Assembly (NCBI RefSeq): GCF_031456495.1
Contig: NZ_JAVDUW010000003.1
Coordinates: 248,001-312,000, forward strand
DNA from: Pedococcus sp031456495
Lineage (GTDB): Bacteria > Actinomycetota > Actinomycetes > Actinomycetales > Dermatophilaceae
Length of the DNA stretch: 64,000 bases
Reading direction: 5' to 3'
Part shown: positions 49,398-55,611 of the stretch, piece by piece
Layout of the letters: each line of letters opens with the position of its first letter
How positions within the stretch are numbered: the first letter of the stretch is position 1
Notes under the pieces: generated by a model
The model's database searches: none
What the model was told of the DNA's origin: nothing
What the model saw: the letters and a program-made list of their open reading frames with translations, nothing else
Program-made: the position numbers and the translations under genes

Positions 49398-50623
49398 AAC
49401 GCTTCTTCGCCGTCGCCCTCGGCATCCTCACCGCCATCGGCGGTTTCGTGGACATCGGCGACCTCGTCACCAACTCGCTCGTCGGCTCACGATTCGGCAT
49501 GAGCCTGGCCTGGGTGGTCGTCGTGGGGGTGCTGGGGATCTGCGTCTTCGCCGAGATGAGCGGCCGCGTGGCCGCCGTCAGCGGCCGTGCGACGTTCGAC
49601 CTCGTGCGTGAGCGGCTCGGACCGAAGGCGGGACTGCTGAACCTCCTCGCCTCCGTCGCGGTTACGCTGCTGACGATGATCGCCGAGATCGGGGGCGTGG
49701 CCCTGGCCCTTGAGCTGGCGACGAGCGTGAACCGCTACCTCTGGATCCCGGTCGTGGGAGCTGCCGTGTGGCTGGTCCTGTGGCGGGTGAAGTTCGCGGT
49801 GCTCGAGAACGTTTTCGGCCTCGCCGGCCTGGCGCTGTTGGTCTTCGCCGTTGCCGTCTGGAAGCTGGGGCCGGACTGGGGTGGGCTCGCGGCATCCGCG
49901 GGGCATCCCGCGGTCCCCGTCCGCGAGGACGTGTGGAGCTACGCCTACTACGGCGTGGCCCTGTTCGGCGCCGCGATGACGCCCTACGAGGTGTTCTTCT
50001 TCTCCTCGGGCGGGATCGAGGAGCACTGGAAGGCCAAGGACCTCGCCACGATGAGGGCCAACGTCTTCATCGGGTTCCCGCTCGGCGGACTGCTCTCCCT
50101 GGCCATCGCGGCCACGGCGGCCACGGTGCTCCTCCCCGCCGGCATCGAGGTCGACACGCTCGGCCAGGTGTCGCTGCCGGTCGTCGTGGCCCTCGGCAAG
50201 GTGGGGCTGGCGTTCGCGCTGGTCGGCTTCTTCGCGGCCACGTTCGGCGCGGCCTGCGAGACCGGGCTGTCGGTGGGTTACAGCATGGCCCAGTACTTCG
50301 GCTGGCAGTGGGGCAAGTTCGTCGAACCGCTGCGGGCGGCGCGCTTCCACACGGTGGTGCTGCTGTCGTGCGTCCTCGCCATCGGAGTGCTGCTCACCAC
50401 GGTCGACCCGATCATGGTCACGGAGTACAGCGTGGTCTTCAGTGCCGTCGCGCTCCCGCTCACGTACCTCCCCATCCTCGTCGTGGCCAACGACCGCACG
50501 TACATGGGCAGGTACCGGAACGGTCCTGTCGCGAACGTCCTGGGCAGCATCTACCTGGTGCTGGTCCTCGTCGCGTCGCTGGCCGCCATCCCCCTCATGG
50601 TCGTGACGGGAGCGGGACAGTGA
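49394..50623 (+). CDS. Divergent NRAMP-family metal transporter
   Basis: A 409-residue membrane protein with 11 predicted helices and the NRAMP/LeuT-like arrangement. The TM1 metal motif DPGN is replaced by DIGD (Asp20 to Asp23), and the TM6 MPH(N) motif by MTPYE. The asparagine and histidine used by Mn/Fe transporters are therefore missing, while extra acids are present, so manganese or iron may not be the substrate. TM helices read, for example, LLSLAIAATAATVLLPAGIE. GTG start and stop both overlap neighbours by four bases. Confidence 0.78.
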   Translation: MKRFFAVALGILTAIGGFVDIGDLVTNSLVGSRFGMSLAWVVVVGVLGICVFAEMSGRVAAVSGRATFDLVRERLGPKAGLLNLLASVAVTLLTMIAEIGGVALALELATSVNRYLWIPVVGAAVWLVLWRVKFAVLENVFGLAGLALLVFAVAVWKLGPDWGGLAASAGHPAVPVREDVWSYAYYGVALFGAAMTPYEVFFFSSGGIEEHWKAKDLATMRANVFIGFPLGGLLSLAIAATAATVLLPAGIEVDTLGQVSLPVVVALGKVGLAFALVGFFAATFGAACETGLSVGYSMAQYFGWQWGKFVEPLRAARFHTVVLLSCVLAIGVLLTTVDPIMVTEYSVVFSAVALPLTYLPILVVANDRTYMGRYRNGPVANVLGSIYLVLVLVASLAAIPLMVVTGAGQ

Positions 50624-51444
50624 CCGGGCCGGGGGCCGGTTCCGGCGGGGGCGCGCGGCGAGCGGAGGAGGTGCCGCTCGTGCTCCGACTCCTCGACCAC
50701 CAGGTCGTCGGCCCCAAGGGCGAGCTCCTAGGCAACGTCGACGACCTCGTCCTGCGGCAGGTGGGGGACGGGCTGGAGGTGGTCGCCTTCATGAGCGGTC
50801 CCGCGGGCCTCGCCCGGCGGCAGGGGGGTCGGGGAGGCCGCTGGCTGCACGCGGTGTGGACCCGGCTCCACCCCCGGGAGCACCCGCGGCCGGTCGTGGT
50901 GCCGCTGCGGGAGGTGACCAAGGTCGGCTCGGCCCTCGAGGTGTCTGCTGCCGCCGCCGAGGTGCTGGCTCGTTCGGAGGGCTTCGAGCTCTGGCTGCGC
51001 CAGCACGTCGTCGGTCGCCTCCCGGGGGCGCGGGAGGCTGAGCCAGCCGCGCGAGTGGCTCCCGCCGAGCACCGGAAGCCGCTCAGCGAGGCATACCTCC
51101 TGCAGGAGGGTGACCACACGACCAGCGAGCTGGTGGGGAGCAGGGTGTCATTCGGTGACCGTGACCTGGGCGCCGTCATCGAGGTGCTCGCCGCTCCGCG
51201 CGGGCGCGGAGGCGGCCCGTGGGGTCGGCTGGTGCTGACCGACGTCGTCTGCTCCCCGCGCACGCTCGGGGCCGAGCTCGGGTACACGATGTCCCCACAG
51301 GGCCCACGGCTCGTTGAGCTGGCGATGCGGTCGTGGCACCGCCACGACCGACGCGTCGATCTCAGGCACGTGGACATCGCCTGGGACGACCGGCACCTGG
51401 AGGTCTCCACGAGCGCGCGTCTCTGGCACCCCCGCGAGGGATAA
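50620..51444 (+). CDS. PRC-barrel-like protein, partner of the NRAMP-like transporter
   Basis: A 274-residue soluble protein. Residues about 20-115 fit a PRC-barrel (LLDHQVVGPKGELLGNVDDL; VVVPLREVTKV), and residues 160-210 repeat the pattern (LVGSRVSFGDRDLGAVIEVL). PRC-barrel domains bind RNA-processing or photosynthetic partners and are linked to magnesium transporters in some bacteria. Coupling to the transporter by GTGA suggests a cytoplasmic regulatory or gating role. Convergent with the smORF at 51504. Confidence 0.7.
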   Translation: MTGPGAGSGGGARRAEEVPLVLRLLDHQVVGPKGELLGNVDDLVLRQVGDGLEVVAFMSGPAGLARRQGGRGGRWLHAVWTRLHPREHPRPVVVPLREVTKVGSALEVSAAAAEVLARSEGFELWLRQHVVGRLPGAREAEPAARVAPAEHRKPLSEAYLLQEGDHTTSELVGSRVSFGDRDLGAVIEVLAAPRGRGGGPWGRLVLTDVVCSPRTLGAELGYTMSPQGPRLVELAMRSWHRHDRRVDLRHVDIAWDDRHLEVSTSARLWHPREG

Positions 51445-51462
51445 CCCACGCACGTCTGCGGT

Positions 51463-51512
51463 CCGGCGTGCCTGCGGGTCAGCGGTGCCGGCGTGCCTGC
51501 GCATCAGCGGTG
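51463..51512. repeat. Imperfect 25-bp tandem repeat
   Basis: Two copies (51463-51487, 51488-51512) differing at two positions, starting in the gap after the PRC-barrel gene and ending inside the last codons of the convergent microprotein gene. The stop codon of that ORF therefore lies in repeat DNA. Confidence 0.7.
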
Positions 51513-51587
51513 CCTGCGGCTGCCGAAGAGGTAGAAGCCGACGGCGCCCACCACGACGGCGACCACGGGCAGGAGCCAGAACCACAT
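51504..51587 (-). CDS. 27-residue membrane microprotein
   Basis: A frame of 27 codons: MWFWLLP, a hydrophobic core VVAVVVGAVGFYLF and a basic end GSRRHR, a single membrane helix with a cytoplasmic positive tail. Its ATG overlaps the stop of the preceding gene by one base (TGATG), indicating translational coupling. No family known to me. The stop lies in a tandem repeat, so its C-terminus may vary between strains. Confidence 0.5.
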   Translation of the reverse strand: MWFWLLPVVAVVVGAVGFYLFGSRRHR

Positions 51588-52150
51588 CAGGACTGCACCT
51601 CCTCGCTGCCGGCCAGCACCCGCTGGGCCACCACGACGCGCAGCTGCTCGAGCCTCGCCTCCTGGTCGTCGGCGCGGTCGACGAGGTGCTCCAGGTGGTA
51701 GGGGTTGAGCACCTCGACGGCCGGGGCGACGGCGCGCAGGGCGGTCCACGCCGCCCGCCTGGCACGGACCGCAACGGTCAGGCCCTCGAGCTCGACGAGG
51801 TCGCTCAGGGGGGAGCGGCGCACGAGCGTGCCGTTGGGCTTGAGCCGGCCGACGCGTTCGGCCAGGACCGCGAGCTGTTCCTGGACCGTGGCCTCCGGGA
51901 CGTCGAGGGATTCCATGACGGCCAGCAGGGCGGCCCGGTCCTCGGTCGCCTCCCTCGCCAGCGCGGACACCTCCTCGCGCAGGTGCGGGTCCTGGAGCGA
52001 GCCGGCGCACCGCTCGAACAGCTCGAGCTCGCCGCGGGAGGCGACGTAGTGGTCCTGGAGGTAGCGCGTCAGCCACCTGTTGGCGGCCCGCGCGGAGGAG
52101 GTCGTGGAGATGTTCACGGACGGTCGGTACCCCGGCGTCGGTCCAGCCAT
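51587..52150 (-). CDS. Helical protein of unknown function (ferritin-like four-helix pattern)
   Basis: A 187-residue protein rich in helix: ANRWLTRYLQDHYVASRGELELFERC, DPHLREEVSALAREATEDRAALLAVM, PLSDLVELEGLTVAVRARRAAW and YHLEHLVDRADDQEARLEQLRV. The four acid-rich helices resemble ferritin-like stress proteins of actinobacteria, but I do not see a full di-iron motif. The start could instead be GTG 52117, giving 176 residues. Coupled to the 27-residue microprotein downstream. Confidence 0.6.
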   Translation of the reverse strand: MAGPTPGYRPSVNISTTSSARAANRWLTRYLQDHYVASRGELELFERCAGSLQDPHLREEVSALAREATEDRAALLAVMESLDVPEATVQEQLAVLAERVGRLKPNGTLVRRSPLSDLVELEGLTVAVRARRAAWTALRAVAPAVEVLNPYHLEHLVDRADDQEARLEQLRVVVAQRVLAGSEEVQS

Positions 52151-52179
52151 GCGCCGGACCCCCGGACCCGGTGTCGACG

Positions 52180-52497
52180 TCAGGACGCCTTCAGCCTCGC
52201 GGGGGTCGCCCGGCGGACTCCCCGGGACTGGCTCTGCCGGATGATGTCGCGCTCGTGGGCGGTCAGGCCGCCCCAGACGCCGTAGTCCTCGGCAGCGAGG
52301 GCGTGGGCCCGGCACTGCCGGATCACCGGGCACTCGTGGCAGACCCGCTTGGCGGCCTCCTCGCGCTCGCGCCGGTTGGCGCCGCGCGCGAGCTCGGCGT
52401 CGAAGAACGAGCCCACCGGCAGGGTGCGGCAGCGGGCCTCGTCCTGCCACGCGTACGACTCGAGAATGGGAGCGGGAAGTCGGTCTGGCTTGCGCAT
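52180..52497 (-). CDS. WhiB-family iron-sulfur transcription factor
   Basis: A 105-residue WhiB protein. Cysteine ligands of the [4Fe-4S] cluster are in ARCRTL, then CHECPVIRQC (Cys-X2-Cys-X5-Cys); GVWGGLTAHER is the WhiB turn, and the C-terminal RRATPARLK is the basic tail for DNA or sigma contact. WhiB proteins bind sigma-70 region 4 and respond to oxygen or NO. It is followed on the minus strand by the helical-protein gene. Confidence 0.9.
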   Translation of the reverse strand: MRKPDRLPAPILESYAWQDEARCRTLPVGSFFDAELARGANRREREEAAKRVCHECPVIRQCRAHALAAEDYGVWGGLTAHERDIIRQSQSRGVRRATPARLKAS

Positions 52498-52516
52498 CTG
52501 GTGCCTCCGAAGGGGA

Positions 52517-53146
52517 TCAGGCGGCCGGCGGGTAGCCGCGGTCGCGGAGGAGGGCCGCGAGGTGCGCGGCGTTGGCGGCGGCGGTCCGGGTGGCGCCCGC
52601 CGTGCTCTCTGGGGTCTCGTCGAGGTCCTTGTAGTCGGTGCCGCTCATGGCCTCGCCGTTCCAGAACGTGACCCCGCTCGCGGGGATGGTGAACCCGACG
52701 TCGCCGAGGGACTGGTAGAGGATCCCGGTGATGTGGTGGGCACCGTCCTCGTTGCCGACGACGACGGCCACGGCCACCTTGCCGAACGTGCGCAGGCGCC
52801 CCTGCTCGTCGGTGTCGGACAGCTCGGCGTCGAGGCGCTCGAGGACCCGCTGGGCGACGCTGGAGTGCTGGCCCAGCCACGTCGGGGTGCCCAGGACGAG
52901 GATGTCCGCCTCGAGCATCTTCCGGCGCAGCTTCGGCCACTCGTCGCCATCGCCCATGTCGGCCTCGACGCCGGGACGGATGTCGTGGTCCACCGCGCGG
53001 ACCAGGTCGCCCTGCACGCCGTGCGTCGCCAGCTGGTCGAGCAGCTGGCGGGTGAGCAGGTCGGTGCTCGACTCCGCCGGCGAGGGCTTGAGCGAGCACG
53101 TGAGGGCGAAGGCCTTCAACGGGCGGTCGGTGGTCGGGTCGGACAT
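52517..53146 (-). CDS. Flavodoxin/NADPH-dependent FMN reductase-family protein
   Basis: A 209-residue protein of the flavodoxin-like fold. FALTCSLKPSPAESST is the phosphate-binding loop of FMN reductases, ADILVLGTPTWLGQHSS the flavin-contact loop, and VAVAVVVGNEDGAHH the second. It may reduce quinones, azo dyes or iron chelates. A sigma-B-like promoter ends 10 bp before the ATG, so either the message is nearly leaderless or the real start lies downstream. Confidence 0.78.
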   Translation of the reverse strand: MSDPTTDRPLKAFALTCSLKPSPAESSTDLLTRQLLDQLATHGVQGDLVRAVDHDIRPGVEADMGDGDEWPKLRRKMLEADILVLGTPTWLGQHSSVAQRVLERLDAELSDTDEQGRLRTFGKVAVAVVVGNEDGAHHITGILYQSLGDVGFTIPASGVTFWNGEAMSGTDYKDLDETPESTAGATRTAAANAAHLAALLRDRGYPPAA

Positions 53147-53155
53147 GTCGGGCCC

Positions 53156-53181
53156 GTACCCGGCGGCGTCGGAGGGCAAAC
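53156..53181 (-). promoter_or_regulatory. Sigma-B/F-like promoter for the flavoprotein gene
   Basis: On the minus strand: GTTT, 16 bp, GGGTAC, ending 10 bp upstream of the ATG at 53146. Confidence 0.5.
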
Positions 53182-53186
53182 GCTGC

Positions 53187-54254
53187 TCAGGCCGTGGGCC
53201 GGCGCGAGACCGGTCCACGGCCCACGAGGTTGGCCAGCTGCTCGAGCCAGCGCCGGGGTCGCAGGGCAGGACTGCCGCCGCCCTCCCCGCGTGCCATCCC
53301 GGCGATGGCCTCGGCCATCGCCTCCCGGGCGTCGTGCGCCGGCGCCCAACCGAGCTCCTCGCGGGCGCGCCGGCTCGACATCGTCGGCACGACCCGGGCC
53401 ATGTCCAGCCAGCCGGGGTCGAAGGGCTGCAGCCGCAGCGTCCAGCCGAGTCCAGCGAGGGCCCGCAGCGCCGGCCACGGCAGGTGCACGGCAGGTATGC
53501 CGAAGGCGCGCGCGACGTCCCCGCGCCCCAGGACCGGTTCGGCCGCCAGGTTGAACGCGCCGGTGGCGCCGGAGACGACGACCGCCACGATGGCGTCGGC
53601 GACGTCGTCGGTGTGGGTCACCTGGAGCCGGAACCTCCGGTCCAGGGGCAGCACCGGGAGCAGCCGCAGGACGCCGTGCGGCACGAGGCTGGGCAGCATG
53701 TAGCGGGCGACCGCACCGCCGGCCTCGGCCCGGACCACGAGCGAGGGCCGGACCCGCGCCACCACGGGTCGGTGCTCCGGGACGGCCTCGTGGGCGTCGA
53801 GCACGCGCTCGGCAGCCGCCTTGTGCCGGCTGTACGGCAGCTCGGGGGCCGCGCCGCCGGTCGGCCAGTCCTCGTCCACAGGTGCCGGCCCGCGGCCGGG
53901 GGAGTAGGCCCCCTGGGACGAGACGTGGACCAGGTGCGGCACGCCAGCCGCGGCCGCAGCTCGCACCACGGCGGCGGTGCCCCCGACGTCGATCCTGCGC
54001 AGGAACGCGACGTCCCGGGTGGGCTGGAAGCCCCAGGCCGTGTGCACCAGGGCGTCGACGCCGTCGAGCACCTCGCGCAGTCGTTCGTCCCGGTCGGCGG
54101 CCGTCAGGTCGAGCTCGGTCCAGGCCACCCGGTCCTCGAGCCCCTCGACAGGGGTGCGCCGGGCGATGCCGCGGACCTCGTGCCCGTCGGCGAGCAGCCG
54201 CCGTACCACGGCGGAGCCGATGTTCCCGGTCGCGCCGGTCACGGCGACGATCAC
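53187..54254 (-). CDS. NAD-dependent epimerase/dehydratase family protein
   Basis: A 355-residue extended SDR: VTGATGNIGSAVVRRLLADG for the cofactor, HVSSQGAYSPGRGP and ELPYSRHKAAAERVL (Tyr-X3-Lys) for catalysis, and a C-terminal half with HTDDVADAIVAVV. Substrate unknown. GTG 54254 is preferred; the frame stays open 77 codons further upstream into an arginine-rich region. A weak sigma-B-like promoter lies about 127 bp upstream. Confidence 0.75.
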   Translation of the reverse strand: MIVAVTGATGNIGSAVVRRLLADGHEVRGIARRTPVEGLEDRVAWTELDLTAADRDERLREVLDGVDALVHTAWGFQPTRDVAFLRRIDVGGTAAVVRAAAAAGVPHLVHVSSQGAYSPGRGPAPVDEDWPTGGAAPELPYSRHKAAAERVLDAHEAVPEHRPVVARVRPSLVVRAEAGGAVARYMLPSLVPHGVLRLLPVLPLDRRFRLQVTHTDDVADAIVAVVVSGATGAFNLAAEPVLGRGDVARAFGIPAVHLPWPALRALAGLGWTLRLQPFDPGWLDMARVVPTMSSRRAREELGWAPAHDAREAMAEAIAGMARGEGGGSPALRPRRWLEQLANLVGRGPVSRRPTA

Positions 54255-54380
54255 GAGGCCGGTCCTCGGGGCCGGCTCTGCAGCACTGCGTCCACTGCGC
54301 ACCTCCGTGCGGGTCGGCTCCACGGTCGTCGGCTGCGCGACCGGGGCACGGCGTGCGTGACTCGGTCGGCACCCGGGGGG

Positions 54381-54406
54381 ATGCCCCGCCGGGAGCCGCC
54401 GCAAAC
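54381..54406 (-). promoter_or_regulatory. Weak sigma-B/F-like promoter
   Basis: On the minus strand: GTTT, 16 bp, GGGCAT, 127 bp upstream of the epimerase start used here. Confidence 0.3.
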
Positions 54407-54511
54407 ACGACCCGACCCACCGCGCGTGGGTGCCGGCGGGACCGGGGCGCGTCGCCGCGGCCCGGACCGGGGAGACTGGGGTCACCGACCACGAACAGGA
54501 GCCATCAGCCC

Positions 54512-55534
54512 GTGACCCAGCTGGACCTGTGGCACCTGCGACCGCACCAGGGCGCGCACCGGGTCGCCGCCCGCGCGGCCGTCTCCGTGGCCGTGCCCCT
54601 GCTGGTCGTCGTGCTGGCGGGGCACCCCGAGTGGTCCCCGTATGCCGCGTTCGGCGCCTTCACCTCGCTCTACGGCCGCAACCACCGGCACCTGTCGCGG
54701 GCGACCATGCAGGCGACGGCCGGTGCGGCCCTCTTCGCCGCCGTCCTGCTGGGGGTGCTCGTCGGGGGCCTGCCGCACGCCGCCTGGTGGGCCGTGCCCG
54801 TCGCCGGCGCCGTGGCATACGCCGGCTCGCACCTGGCCCTCGCGCAGGACTGGCACCCGCCGGGCTCCCTCTTCCTCGTCTTCGCGTTCGGTGGGTGCGC
54901 TTCGGCCCCGCACGGGCTGGGCGACCTCGTGCCTGCAGCCGCCGTCACGGCGGGCTCGGTGCTCTTCGCCCTCGCGGTCGGCGCGGTGGGCGGGGTGCTG
55001 CAGCGCTCGCGCACGCGGCCGCTGCCGGTCCGCCTCCACCGCTCGTGGCTGCCCGCGCGCGACGCGGTCGCCGTGGTGCTGGCCGGCGGGCTCGCGGTGC
55101 TGGCGGGCATCGGGCACCCCTACTGGGCCATGGTCGCGGCCGTGGCACCCTTGAGCGTGCGCGGGATGTCCGGGCAGCTGACCCGAGCCGTCCACCGCGT
55201 CGGCGGGACGCTGGTGGGCCTGCTGCCGGCGGCGGCGCTGCTGGCCCTCGACCTGCGCGGCGTCTGGCTGGTGGCGCTCGTGGCCGTCCTGCAGTTCGTG
55301 ACCGAGCTGCTCGTGGGGCGCAACTACGGGCTGGCACTGCTGGCGATCACGCCGCTGGCGCTGCTCATGGGGCAGGCCGCCCACCGCGTCCCCGTGACAG
55401 GCCTCCTGGTGGACCGCGGGGTGGAGACCGTGCTCGGCAGTGTCGCCGGCGTGGCAGTGCTGGCGCTCAGCCATGCGTATGCGGGCACGAGGCAGGGTGG
55501 CGGGCCGGGCGCGGGGCCGGCGACGCCCTCCTGA
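54512..55534 (+). CDS. FUSC-family membrane protein
   Basis: A 340-residue integral membrane protein with about ten helices in two blocks (RVAARAAVSVAVPLLVVVLA; AVAVVLAGGLAVLAGIGHPYWAMVAAVAPLS). HPEWSPYAAFGAFTSLYG and HPYWAMVAAVAPLSVRG are the paired motifs of FUSC/aromatic-acid exporter proteins. Substrate unknown. GTG 54512 with AGGAG 11 bases upstream. Confidence 0.78.
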   Translation: MTQLDLWHLRPHQGAHRVAARAAVSVAVPLLVVVLAGHPEWSPYAAFGAFTSLYGRNHRHLSRATMQATAGAALFAAVLLGVLVGGLPHAAWWAVPVAGAVAYAGSHLALAQDWHPPGSLFLVFAFGGCASAPHGLGDLVPAAAVTAGSVLFALAVGAVGGVLQRSRTRPLPVRLHRSWLPARDAVAVVLAGGLAVLAGIGHPYWAMVAAVAPLSVRGMSGQLTRAVHRVGGTLVGLLPAAALLALDLRGVWLVALVAVLQFVTELLVGRNYGLALLAITPLALLMGQAAHRVPVTGLLVDRGVETVLGSVAGVAVLALSHAYAGTRQGGGPGAGPATPS

Positions 55535-55611
55535 CCGGCCGCACCGACAACGGCCGTGACGACCGGGTGCGTGCGGCGCGGCCCCGTGCTTTCGCCGGGC
55601 ACCCACGTCGC

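Noticed and set aside
49394..49409. GAAACGCTTC, the complement of the GAAGCGTTTC box, at the NRAMP-like start
   Set aside because: It encodes the first codons (Lys-Arg-Phe) of the gene, lies after the promoter and within the ORF; no partner box nearby.
55535..55611. Possible terminator between FUSC and mgtA genes
   Set aside because: Only scattered GGGTGC/GCACCC arms 30 bases apart; no convincing stem.
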